Below, piece by piece: positions 1 through 6,933 of a DNA stretch of 20,349 nucleotides. The stretch's first letter is position 1; every line of letters starts with the position of its first letter. Source of the stretch: a virus; the IMG/VR virus record IMGVR_UViG_3300033553_000374, positions 1 to 20,349 of that record; one strand, given 5' to 3'. A program made the translations under genes and the position numbers. Under the pieces are notes generated by a model that ran no database searches, was not told the origin of the DNA, and saw nothing but the letters and a program-made list of their open reading frames with translations.

Positions 1-642
1 ATCGGGGTTTTTGCTTTCTTCGTCACGTTCGCGCATGGCCTCCTCGGTCAGCGCTTCAAGTTCGTACTCGGGCATCACCTTGTCGGCGGTTTCGACATCA
101 AATTTATCAATGATGAATTCACGCGTCCGGCGCATCATTCGTGCCAGCACGGTTTCGGTGTAACCGGAAAACTCAAATTCCATGCCGGTGTCGTAACCGG
201 AGAACTCCATGGCTTTGAGGCCCGGAATGGCAGGGGGCACTGCACCGAGAAAACCAACGTGGCCGACTTTGAAGCCGTCGCTGGTTTGGCGGATGCGCAC
301 AGATCGATTTGGGAAACGCTTGTTTTCAACCATATCGGCGAACTGCGATTCAACATCGCTGAACTTGCCGAACAGTGAATCACCTTCACGCTTTAATTCT
401 GACGACCAGCCATAAGCGGGGGCATCAACCTTAGGGTGGCCAATAACAATCGGGAACGATTCATGGTTGCTCACCATCTCGTCCAGATCATCGGTTGTGA
501 AGTTTTGAGTTTGTCCCAGGGAATCAGTCTGCTCACCAGCTTTAAAAAGCTCGACGAAATCGTCAAAGCCTTTAAAGTCGAGCACCGACTTAACGGCGGC
601 TCTAACAGAGCGGGGTTTGGTCTTTTTGTTTTTTGAGTTCAT
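1..642 (-). CDS. Mu gpI-like prohead protease/scaffold, 5' part
   Basis: Open reading frame on the minus strand from ATG at 642 that runs off the left edge; 214 residues are visible. It reads MNSKNKKTKPRSVR, then a segment with IVIGHPK, PAYGWSSELKREGDSLFGKF, RFPNRSVRIR and FLGAVPPAIPGLK. The GH-x(5-8)-GW, REGD-LFG-F-DV and LGA-PPA-PGL pattern is typical of phage capsid maturation proteases of the Mu gpI type, which cleave or scaffold the procapsid; the major head gene normally follows. There is no Shine-Dalgarno sequence before the ATG, but a 20-bp dyad lies exactly 36 nt upstream. In Mu-like genomes this gene follows the MuF head gene, whereas the full MuF here is at 17928-19121 on the other strand. 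Family call is firm; whether it belongs to the same phage is inference. Confidence 0.8.
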   Translation of the reverse strand, partial: MNSKNKKTKPRSVRAAVKSVLDFKGFDDFVELFKAGEQTDSLGQTQNFTTDDLDEMVSNHESFPIVIGHPKVDAPAYGWSSELKREGDSLFGKFSDVESQFADMVENKRFPNRSVRIRQTSDGFKVGHVGFLGAVPPAIPGLKAMEFSGYDTGMEFEFSGYTETVLARMMRRTREFIIDKFDVETADKVMPEYELEALTEEAMRERDEESKNPD

Positions 643-938
643 GCTGCGCATTTTGGAGTGCACAGCATAAATTGAAGAGGAGGGAAATATTTCCCCCCGG
701 CTTTTTCAGGTCCGGTAAATGCAGATTAGAGCAAAGCGAATTGAAACTCAACAGATAATTTTCGAGCGATAATACCGAACCTACGGCACAGAGGCAGAAC
801 TGAGCCTGCAAAGCCGCCCCTGACCCGATTCAAAAACCATTCAAAATCAATTGTAAGCCGTTATTGCTCTATAAGTCGTGCGGGTATGGCTTTAATCGCT
901 TACAAGGGCACACAGGGGCTGTTTTGTGGTTGTTAAAT
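643..938. other. Non-coding stretch between gpI and the secreted-protein gene
   Basis: Besides the dyad at 679-698, this stretch holds an inverted repeat: TTGTAAGC at 851-858 and GCTTACAA at 898-905. I see no convincing gene on either strand. If the central segment of the prophage is inverted, one breakpoint should lie between about 700 and 1660, so this region is a candidate for it. No inverted homology to 19122-19500 was found by eye. Confidence 0.5.
679..698 (-). promoter_or_regulatory. 20-bp dyad upstream of gpI, candidate late-activator site
   Basis: Read on the minus strand the site is GGGGGGAAATATTTCCCTCC, near-perfect dyad symmetry around ATAT. It matches the dyad at 11884-11903 in 18 of 20 positions, and both lie 36 nt before a start codon. 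Mu has C-activated late promoters in front of lys and I, so this is a candidate site for the Mor-like activator encoded at 9797-10198. A TATGCT hexamer 9 nt downstream could act as a -10 element. A hairpin acting on RNA is an alternative reading. Confidence 0.55.
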
Positions 939-1457
939 TTACCAGGTAATCTCTTCTTCTGGCTTTAATATCTTTTTTCCATTTCCGTATTTCTTCTCGA
1001 CCTGTTCGGCAAGTTGTCTGCCGGCACTTTCCGCATAGCTGGCCACTTCGGCATATGGGCCATATTTAATATTACCGCTCATATACATGCCGGCAAAGCT
1101 GGCATGTAAACGAATCAGCTCAGCTAAGGCTGCGGTCTGATCATCTGGCCCATTGAACATAGCCGCACTTCGATGCGAATCAATGCGTTCATGGATGTAC
1201 CATGATCGAAGCTGATCGGCGCCAGGCCTTTCGTAGGCCGCTCGATTTGAATCCCAGATATTGATTAGATTATGCAACCCTTTAATACGTTGCCATAGGT
1301 CAACCAGCCCCAGCTCGTCAACATCGTCGTCTATTAACGGGTATTCCTGAATGAACGCCGTAGCCTGGGTGACGTATGATTCTTCTAATTCATCAAAGGT
1401 CATTGCATAAGCAACGCTTGAAGTCAGTAATACCAATATGACGATTAAACTTTTCAT
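939..1457 (-). CDS. Small secreted protein of unknown function
   Basis: 172 residues from ATG at 1457, chosen because AAGGAG lies just upstream and because the protein then begins with a classical signal peptide: MKSLIVILVLLTSSVAYA, with a likely cut after AYA. A longer reading to 1586 would run back through repeat DNA and is rejected. The mature part is acidic and mostly helical in appearance, with several Trp and Tyr and no recognisable domain; it should be periplasmic or exported. It sits between the gpI gene and the repressor block and has its own ribosome site. It could be a lysogenic-conversion (moron) gene or a stray host gene; I do not recognise the family. Confidence 0.7.
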   Translation of the reverse strand: MKSLIVILVLLTSSVAYAMTFDELEESYVTQATAFIQEYPLIDDDVDELGLVDLWQRIKGLHNLINIWDSNRAAYERPGADQLRSWYIHERIDSHRSAAMFNGPDDQTAALAELIRLHASFAGMYMSGNIKYGPYAEVASYAESAGRQLAEQVEKKYGNGKKILKPEEEITW

Positions 1458-1558
1458 TCCATTCTCCTTATTAATTAATGTAATTTCCGCCACACCCACG
1501 GTGGGATCGGTGCAGCCTGTCCCCACAGATTCAACCCGGCCAGCTTCGCAGCTGTTTC

Positions 1559-1654
1559 GCCGTAGGGCGCAATAACCATAAGGCATTGCGCCGCATGTAG
1601 TTTACTCTAAATGCTTTCCATTCGGCGTAATGCGCTGCGCTTATTACACCCTAC
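1559..1654. repeat. Pair of inverted REP-like palindromes
   Basis: Unit one (1559-1593) has 8-bp arms GGCGCAAT and ATTGCGCC. Unit two (1623-1654) carries the related sequence GGCGTAAT ... ATTACACC in the opposite orientation. Both end in the GTAGGGYG-type edge typical of short palindromic intergenic repeats in proteobacterial chromosomes. Phage DNA rarely carries such pairs, so this spot may be host DNA or a junction, or may have been carried in with the secreted-protein gene. Confidence 0.6.
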
Positions 1655-1678
1655 TGAGCTGTGGTTGGGTTTGTTTTA

Positions 1679-1981
1679 CTATGGCAACACTGCGTCTGGC
1701 GTTACTGCCAGACCATCCCTTTGCAACTGCCTATCATTCAGCGTTCTGACAGTGCAGCGGCATTGTTTGCGGTGCGGCGGCCAGTGAGCACTTAACCAGG
1801 GGTTGTCCAGCCGCACAATGATGCCATCGAGTGCCGTACATTCTGGATGATCTCTATTGTCACCTACTGACTGCATCTGTGCGTAGGGGCGAAATTCAGC
1901 GGTGCGCCGAAAATCATTCCACTTTGCATCCATAGCTGCCTTCCTTAATCGATCATCCTCATCTGTCCACTTCCTGCTCAT
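1679..1981 (-). CDS. Stand-alone MuF core (head morphogenesis) fragment
   Basis: 100 residues. It aligns with residues about 100-178 of the full MuF protein at 17928-19121: LRKAAMDAKWNDF with LRTAHMAGRWQQF, FRPYAQMQSVGD with TRPFLQYLTAGD, LDGIIVRLDNPW with WNGLVLHIDDPF, and QCRCTVRTLNDRQL with GCRCNVRSLSARQM. The DNA is not similar, so it is not a recent copy of that gene. It lacks the N-terminal helical part and any C-terminal domain. Its ATG lies inside the repressor gene (23-nt overlap, different frame), so it should be translated with the repressor in lysogens. It may be a decayed gene end fused by deletion, or a small protein with a job in lysogeny. Homology is clear; function is unknown. 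Confidence 0.65.
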   Translation of the reverse strand: MSRKWTDEDDRLRKAAMDAKWNDFRRTAEFRPYAQMQSVGDNRDHPECTALDGIIVRLDNPWLSAHWPPHRKQCRCTVRTLNDRQLQRDGLAVTPDAVLP

Positions 1982-2363
1982 TTTGTTCTTCTCCTTTCTT
2001 CAGTGTTTTGTTGGTACCTTTGGCAGCTGACTGATTAACCTTTGCATCAATCATTAACCGGAACCATTGTTGATCCTCATCATTCAATGATCGGTAGCCG
2101 TCGATTAGGACTACCTCGTCAGGTTCAAGCATGATCGGTTGTGGTGCGTCTTTATAGCGGCCTGCCAGCACATAAAACACATCGAACTTTTCTGCGTCCT
2201 TCATTAAGGCGACCAGCGCATCAGATGGAATCTTTGTTCCTCTCTCCCACGCAATAACAGACGTCTTCGCAACATTGCAGATCTCTGCGACGCGGGCATG
2301 ACTTAATTTGAGCCGTTGACGCTCTTTCTTGAATCTAAAAAAAATATCGTTTTCGCTACTCAT
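1959..2363 (-). CDS. XRE-family phage repressor
   Basis: 134 residues transcribed divergently from the early operon, as is the c repressor of Mu-like phages. Residues about 10-55 form an XRE/Cro helix-turn-helix (RLKLSHARVAEICNVAKTSV, then IAWERGTKIPS). The C-terminal half is short and polar, with no peptidase (LexA-type) domain, so cleavage-driven induction is not expected from the sequence. The start codon at 2363 lies beside two copies of GTTTTCGCTAC, the likely operator, so it probably controls itself and the early promoter. No good ribosome site precedes the ATG. The 3' end overlaps the MuF-fragment gene. Confidence 0.8.
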   Translation of the reverse strand: MSSENDIFFRFKKERQRLKLSHARVAEICNVAKTSVIAWERGTKIPSDALVALMKDAEKFDVFYVLAGRYKDAPQPIMLEPDEVVLIDGYRSLNDEDQQWFRLMIDAKVNQSAAKGTNKTLKKGEEQNEQEVDR

Positions 2364-2397
2364 TTATATTGACAGGTAGTGTTTTCGCTACCATAAT
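2349..2397 (+). promoter_or_regulatory. Early promoter with repressor operators
   Basis: TTGACA at 2369-2374 and CATAAT at 2392-2397 are separated by 17 bp, a near-consensus sigma-70 promoter pointing at ner. The spacer is itself an imperfect palindrome, GGTAGTGTTTTCGCTACC (2375-2392). GTTTTCGCTAC occurs at 2349-2359 and again at 2381-2391, exactly 32 bp apart (about three helical turns), with the first copy abutting the repressor start codon. This is the arrangement expected for operators that let the repressor shut the early operon and itself. Confidence 0.75.
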
Positions 2398-2429
2398 CAC
2401 CCCAAGACACTCATAAAGGAAGGTACGAC

Positions 2430-2768
2430 ATGCAAGATACCACAATCAACCAGCGGCTGGCACTGGTGTTTAGCCAACCAGGCACGATCCCGGCAGACCG
2501 GCTCTATGCGCTGGCGCTGCTCAAAATCACCCAGCGCGATATCGCAAGACAAGCCGGGGTCGAACCAGCCACCGTCTACCAGACCCTGTACGACATCATT
2601 ACCTCGTACAACGTCGCCTCTACCACCGCTGCAATGACCGGCCTCACCCTGAACCAGCTCTGGCCGTGCGGTAAATATAACCAGGCACCGAGACAAGCCC
2701 GGAGCAAGGTCGCCCAACCTGACTCAAATCGTCCAGCGTTGGACGATTTGCCCGCGAAGGTGGTGTGA
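2430..2768 (+). CDS. Ner-like DNA-binding early regulator
   Basis: 112 residues; ATG at 2430 with AAGGAAGG upstream. Residues about 27-70 form a helix-turn-helix (LLKITQRDIARQAGVEPATV), and LTLNQLWPCGKY resembles the end of Mu Ner (IWPSRY). Ner damps early and repressor promoters during lytic growth. It is the first gene of the rightward early operon, as in Mu. It has a polar tail of about 30 residues beyond the usual Ner length, and the tail coding DNA contains a 26-bp palindrome. The stop overlaps the next start (TGATG). Confidence 0.7.
   Translation: MQDTTINQRLALVFSQPGTIPADRLYALALLKITQRDIARQAGVEPATVYQTLYDIITSYNVASTTAAMTGLTLNQLWPCGKYNQAPRQARSKVAQPDSNRPALDDLPAKVV
2725..2750. repeat. 26-bp palindrome A inside ner
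   Basis: Arms CAAATCGTCCA and TGGACGATTTG (11 bp, perfect) flank GCGT. It shares its CAAAT/ATTTG ends and CAGCG centre with palindrome B at 3322-3347. There is no following T-run, so a simple terminator is unlikely. A protein-binding site or mRNA hairpin at the end of ner is more plausible. Confidence 0.6.
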
Positions 2769-3031
2769 TGCGAGCAAAAACAAAATTAAGGAAACAAGCA
2801 TTGGCGGTGATCGAGACCGCCGTCTACTTAGACTCGTACCTCCTTGGTAGGAACGGCATGTACGACGTCAGCCTCGGGTATCAGGTCAACCGCCAACTTT
2901 ACCCGTTCCAGTGCCGACGCGATCTCAAAAAACACAACAGGGACTTAAAACATCTTGTCCAGCAAATGGAGTGGGCAATTCAACGAATCAATCATCTATC
3001 AGTATCTGAAGAGGACTTCATTAATGACTAA
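2768..3031 (+). CDS. Small basic early protein, unknown
   Basis: 87 residues from the ATG at 2768, which overlaps the ner stop by one base and so suggests coupled translation. It is rich in Lys and Arg with a helical, amphipathic look (QCRRDLKKHNRDLKHLVQQM). No domain is recognised. The end overlaps the next gene by 8 bases. Its place between ner and the transposase suggests an early accessory role. Confidence 0.6.
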   Translation: MRAKTKLRKQALAVIETAVYLDSYLLGRNGMYDVSLGYQVNRQLYPFQCRRDLKKHNRDLKHLVQQMEWAIQRINHLSVSEEDFIND

Positions 3032-4034
3032 ACAGCTACCCGCAAAGCTCCCCAAGCAATTCACCGATCTGATGAACAATATTGGATTATTACCTGTCGC
3101 CGAGCTTCGCAAATTAAACCCGACAGACCGATTAACCGAGGCCGCGAAAGGTCAGCACCTGCAAGTGATCGGCGCTTTGTATAAAGGGTTGGCGCTTGCT
3201 GGGTTAAAAGAAGAGATGCGCCACGGGGAATATGGGCCAGCGTTGGCGAATTTCAACATTAAACCGGGCGACGCGTACCGTGCTGTCAACACGCTGGAGC
3301 TGGCATTACGCATCAAGCCTTCAAATTTATCAGCGCTGATAAATTTGGACGCCTCTAAAATTTACCTACTCGTGCCATGGCCCACTGATGAGGTTGACGC
3401 CTTTTTAGAAGGTGATCGGATAAATGGTATAACTATTGATGACGCCCGCGATGCCACAGTGCGCGAAATGGAACACCTGCTCAAGACAAACGCCGACGGC
3501 ATGATCGATGCGCAGAAAAAAATCGACAGGCTATCGCAAGACAACCTGGCGCTAACTGAAGAGGCGCTGGCGCTCAAGCACCAGCTAGCGAATAAGCATG
3601 CTGGGCGTTTTCCTGATTACGTGATGATGATACGCGATGAATCCACGGCATTGTCCAGTGAGATTGAGTTTCGCGTTGACAGTATGGAGCAGCTCTATCA
3701 GCACCTGCAAGATCAGGCAGTGCTCATTAAAACAGACAAGCGGGCAAAGCGGGATTTGCAGATTGCGCAAATCAGTCTGTATCACAACCTTAACGGCGCG
3801 ATAGCACGTGGCATGGTGCTACTGACCGAGCTACAGGAACAGTTCGGCGAGATTGTCACTGGCACGCTGACCGACTCTGTGGCGATGTATACCGCCGAGG
3901 AAGCGGCCTATGCCGCCAAGGATCGCGAGGCGCTACTGCAACTGGCAAAAGCCGATGCACAGTTGCGCGCAGACAAGCGCGAGCGGGAGAAGCCACGCGG
4001 ACGCGGCCGGCCTAACAAAGCCAAGGGCAGTTAA
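3024..4034 (+). CDS. Early protein with coiled coil and C-terminal AT-hook
   Basis: 336 residues from ATG at 3024; a longer frame start inside the previous gene is rejected because this ATG gives the usual short overlap. The N-terminal third (LKEEMRHGEYGPALANFNI and following) resembles the helical DUF3102-like phage proteins that look like partition or plasmid-replication factors. Residues about 165-205 are heptad-rich and likely coiled coil. The C-terminus ends in a basic AT-hook, KPRGRGRPNKAK, which binds the minor groove of AT-rich DNA. It is encoded two bases before the transposase gene, so a DNA-architectural or target-choice role is conceivable. Function is inferred only. Confidence 0.6.
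   Translation: MTKQLPAKLPKQFTDLMNNIGLLPVAELRKLNPTDRLTEAAKGQHLQVIGALYKGLALAGLKEEMRHGEYGPALANFNIKPGDAYRAVNTLELALRIKPSNLSALINLDASKIYLLVPWPTDEVDAFLEGDRINGITIDDARDATVREMEHLLKTNADGMIDAQKKIDRLSQDNLALTEEALALKHQLANKHAGRFPDYVMMIRDESTALSSEIEFRVDSMEQLYQHLQDQAVLIKTDKRAKRDLQIAQISLYHNLNGAIARGMVLLTELQEQFGEIVTGTLTDSVAMYTAEEAAYAAKDREALLQLAKADAQLRADKREREKPRGRGRPNKAKGS
3322..3347. repeat. 26-bp perfect palindrome B
   Basis: Perfect self-complementary sequence with 13-bp half CAAATTTATCAGC. It lies inside the AT-hook protein gene, 597 bp from palindrome A and of the same length, with the same CAAAT/ATTTG ends and CAGCG at positions 10-14. A perfect palindrome of this length in coding sequence is unlikely by chance. 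It is a candidate binding site, possibly analogous to the internal enhancer near the left end of Mu. Confidence 0.6.
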
Positions 4035-4036
4035 TC

Positions 4037-5692
4037 GTGAAAGCTGCCAAAGTGGTGGACATTAATACGGGTAATGAGTTAGTTGTCGCGAAAGCGGAAT
4101 GGCAAAAACTTCCCATTCAAAAACGCGAGCTGGCTGACAGTCGCCGTCGTTTTATCACACCGGTTCTCGATCTTTGTGAGCGCGGCTTCACCAAAGCGAA
4201 GGCCATCAGGGTTTTGCTTGCGCAATTGCAATCAGCCAACTGCGAGCCCTGGCTGATGGAGCTGGCTGATACCCTGGGGCGTAATAGCAAGCCCCCAAGC
4301 AAGGCGACACTCTATAGATGGTTTTCAGACTACGAAAAAAAGGGTCTGCCCGGTCTGGTCTCAGAAACTAAAGGTCGGCAACGGCTGGACTACGGCTGGG
4401 AAGCACGGGCGCTGTACTGGCATCAGCAACCCAGCAAGTTAGCAGCAGCGGCCATCGCGGTGCTGCTGCAGGAGGAGGGCTTCGACGGCGTTAACGAATC
4501 ACGTGTGCGCCGTTACCTAAAAACACTGCCTGATGATATCGCCAATAGAAAACGTATTGGCAGTAAGTTTTACCGCGACACTCAAATGCCCTCGCGTCGA
4601 CGTGACACGAGCGTGATCCCCGTCGGGCACACCTACCAGGGCGACGGTCACACCATCGACGTTTACCTTTCACACCCACGCACCGGCAAGCCGTGGCGAC
4701 CCGAGCTGACGCTCTGGATCGACATCGGTAGTCGTTACATTGCCGGGGTGTCACTGACTGAGGCCGAGAGTTCAATCAGCACCCTGCTGTCGCTGAGCAA
4801 AGCCATGGTCGATCACGACCACGTACCGGCCTGCCTACACATCGACAACGGCTCGGGTTTTAAAAGCCAGATGATGAACGATGAATCGGTCGGCTTCTAC
4901 CAGCGCTTCGACATCAGCACCATTTTCGCTCTGCCCGGCAACTCAAAAGGCAAGGGACAGGTCGAGCGTTTCTTTCGCACGCTGCGTGATGGTTTTGATA
5001 AACGCTGGCCGAGTTACTGCGGCGACGACATGGCCGATGAAGCCATTCAACGCGTTTTGAAAAATGCGCGCCAGGGTAAAAAACCGCTGCCCGATGTACG
5101 TGACTATTTAACGGAACTGATGAAGTGGATCGAGGGTTATCACAACCGGCCGCACGGTGGCCTCGACGGCAAGACCCCCGCAGAAATGTGGGCGCTGCTT
5201 GAACGTTCACCGCTGCACATGCCTGCTGCGGCGGTTATGCGCTGCCAGACTAAACGCACAGTGGTACGTGGCAGCCTGAACGTGCACAACCGTCAATACC
5301 GGCACGCGGAACTGCAACCCTTCAACCGACGGGAACTGGTTATTGAATACGACCTGTTTGATGACAAAAAAATATTCGCCTACACCGAAGACGGTCGAAA
5401 GATTTGCGAGCCGGAACTCACCAACAAGATTGACTACCTACCTGCCAGCCGTATCGAGGAGATGCAACAGCGCAGAGTGAAGGGACAGGTTAAACGCTTA
5501 GAAAAACATATAGAGGAAAAACGCGAGCGGTCACGGGGCAACATCAACCACGCCGAACTCGCAAACGAGATATTGGATGACGGACGGCCTAAGGCCATCG
5601 ACGCTGAATCGAAACTGATTGAGCTTGATGGCGTGACCACCGAACCGGCAGACCAGTGTGACGATATCGATATCTTCGATATCGATTATTAA
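4037..5692 (+). CDS. MuA-like DDE transposase
   Basis: 551 residues, GTG start two bases after the previous stop. An N-terminal helix-turn-helix part includes KATLYRWFSDYEKKGLPGL (89-107). The RNase H-like core carries QGDGHTIDVY (D203), LHIDNGSGF (D270) and GKGQVERFFRTL (E310). D203 to D270 is 67 residues, the same spacing as MuA D269-D336. A beta-barrel part follows (about 395-455), then a basic segment with KRLEKHIEEKRERSR and an acidic tail (DDIDIFDIDY) that may contact the MuB partner. It would catalyse strand transfer in integration and replicative transposition. The ATPase gene directly after it supports a Mu system. Confidence 0.93.
   Translation: MKAAKVVDINTGNELVVAKAEWQKLPIQKRELADSRRRFITPVLDLCERGFTKAKAIRVLLAQLQSANCEPWLMELADTLGRNSKPPSKATLYRWFSDYEKKGLPGLVSETKGRQRLDYGWEARALYWHQQPSKLAAAAIAVLLQEEGFDGVNESRVRRYLKTLPDDIANRKRIGSKFYRDTQMPSRRRDTSVIPVGHTYQGDGHTIDVYLSHPRTGKPWRPELTLWIDIGSRYIAGVSLTEAESSISTLLSLSKAMVDHDHVPACLHIDNGSGFKSQMMNDESVGFYQRFDISTIFALPGNSKGKGQVERFFRTLRDGFDKRWPSYCGDDMADEAIQRVLKNARQGKKPLPDVRDYLTELMKWIEGYHNRPHGGLDGKTPAEMWALLERSPLHMPAAAVMRCQTKRTVVRGSLNVHNRQYRHAELQPFNRRELVIEYDLFDDKKIFAYTEDGRKICEPELTNKIDYLPASRIEEMQQRRVKGQVKRLEKHIEEKRERSRGNINHAELANEILDDGRPKAIDAESKLIELDGVTTEPADQCDDIDIFDIDY
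5666..5686. repeat. Inverted repeat at the end of the transposase gene
   Basis: ATCGATATC and GATATCGAT flank TTC, giving 9-bp perfect arms that overlap the last codons of the transposase, just before the MuB-like gene. No U-run follows, so it may tune translation or mRNA decay between the two genes rather than terminate transcription. Confidence 0.4.
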
Positions 5693-5710
5693 TAATAAAG
5701 GAGAGTGTAC

Positions 5711-6757
5711 GTGAACAATACAACAATAAAACATACAAGAAGTGCTGTCGAAGTCCCTACGACCTGGAAAGACGTTTATAACGAGCAAAATAAAAAAGAC
5801 GTCGCCCGGATAATAACCTGGCTGAATGATGGACAGCTGCATGAACCCGGCTATGAAAATCAGCGCTCACAAACAAAGCTGAGCAAATCCGCCGACGTTA
5901 AACCGACTACTCTCAACACGATACTGCAGGGCAAGTACCCAAGCCCTCCGGGCAGGCATATCGAAAAAGTAATTGACATCATCACACGCGAAGAAATGCG
6001 CACCCGCGAAACCCTGGGCAACAACCCTTTTGTCGAGACCTCGGTTTCAGTTGCGGTTAATGCAGCCTGCCATCGTGCGCACATCTACCGCAACTTCGGC
6101 GTAGTCAGCTGTTACGTCGGCACCGGCAAAACGTGGGCATTAAAAAACTACATAGCATCACATCCCAACGCAATCATGATCGAAGCCACGCCCGACATGA
6201 ACACGCTGGTATTGCTGCGTGACATCGTGGAGGCCTGCGGCGCGATCGTGCACAAGAGTCACAAGTTCTCACGCGGCACCAAGGCCGACATGATCGACGC
6301 TGTAATCCGAAAGCTCAAAGGCACCGACACCCTGCTGATTCTCGACGAGGCCGAGAAAGTCACCACACAGACGCTTGAGTATGTTCGCCGCATCTCCGAC
6401 CTGGCTGAAATTGGTGTGGTGTTATCCGGCACCGAATACCTTCGACCACTGATCCGCGACCCGCGCGGCCGCTTCGGCCAGATCTCTTCCCGCGTCGGCT
6501 TCTGGCCACCGGTGATCAAGCAGATCCACTACACCGATTCACGCAAGATTGTTGACGCCGCGATCGGCGACAAGGTTGAGCTGACCGAAGAGCTGCATCA
6601 GGCGTTTTATAAAGTCTGTGATGGCTCGGCCCGAGTACTTGCCCGCACGCTGATACCCGCCGTGCATGACTACGGCATCCGCAAAGGCATCGCCATCACG
6701 CCCAAGCTGATACACACCCTGGGTGAAAAACTGCTCGGCTACGCCAAAGGTGAGTAA
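5711..6757 (+). CDS. MuB-like AAA+ target-selection ATPase
   Basis: 348 residues from GTG at 5711, preferred over GTG 5705 because AAGGAG then sits at proper spacing. The N-terminal helix-turn-helix is around KLSKSADVKPTTLNTILQGK. Walker A is YVGTGKTWAL (about 135-144) and Walker B is LLILDEAEKV (about 208-217), followed by an arginine-finger region (RDPRGRFGQISSR). In Mu, MuB polymerises on DNA, picks the target, gives immunity near phage ends and activates MuA. The final C-terminal helical part matches the MuB DNA-binding end. It lies directly downstream of the transposase. Confidence 0.9.
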   Translation: MNNTTIKHTRSAVEVPTTWKDVYNEQNKKDVARIITWLNDGQLHEPGYENQRSQTKLSKSADVKPTTLNTILQGKYPSPPGRHIEKVIDIITREEMRTRETLGNNPFVETSVSVAVNAACHRAHIYRNFGVVSCYVGTGKTWALKNYIASHPNAIMIEATPDMNTLVLLRDIVEACGAIVHKSHKFSRGTKADMIDAVIRKLKGTDTLLILDEAEKVTTQTLEYVRRISDLAEIGVVLSGTEYLRPLIRDPRGRFGQISSRVGFWPPVIKQIHYTDSRKIVDAAIGDKVELTEELHQAFYKVCDGSARVLARTLIPAVHDYGIRKGIAITPKLIHTLGEKLLGYAKGE

Positions 6758-6759
6758 CG

Positions 6760-6933
6760 GTGAACGCCGAGAACGAAGCCCAGGCGGAAGTACTGGAAGA
6801 ACAGGAAGAGCGGGCGATGCAACGCCTTCACGGTGTACGCCATGCAGGCGACCGTTACATTCAACCGCTGCACCATCACAAATACACCATCACGCGCAAG
6901 CTGCATACGCGTGACAAGCTGAGGAAAAAATAA
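6760..6933 (+). CDS. Small unknown early protein
   Basis: 57 residues from GTG at 6760, two bases after the MuB stop. It has an acidic, Gln- and Glu-rich start (EVLEEQEERAMQRLHGV) and a basic His-rich end (PLHHHKYTITRKLHTRDK). The stop overlaps the next ATG (TAATG). This frame fits the tight spacing better than the alternative frame at 6723. No family recognised. Confidence 0.55.
   Translation: MNAENEAQAEVLEEQEERAMQRLHGVRHAGDRYIQPLHHHKYTITRKLHTRDKLRKK

Noticed and set aside
851-905. tRNA-like fold suggested by the TTGTAAGC/GCTTACAA arms
   Set aside because: Too short, with no anticodon or T-arm consensus.
1458-1586. N-terminal extension of the secreted-protein gene
   Set aside because: It runs through repeat DNA, would hide a good signal peptide, and the ribosome site lies at the inner ATG.
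4037-6757. Tn7-like TnsB/TnsC pair
   Set aside because: No TnsA, TnsD or TniQ is present, and Ner, GemA, Mor and head genes surround the pair; MuA/MuB is the consistent reading. The site is also beside glmU, not the glmS end used by Tn7.
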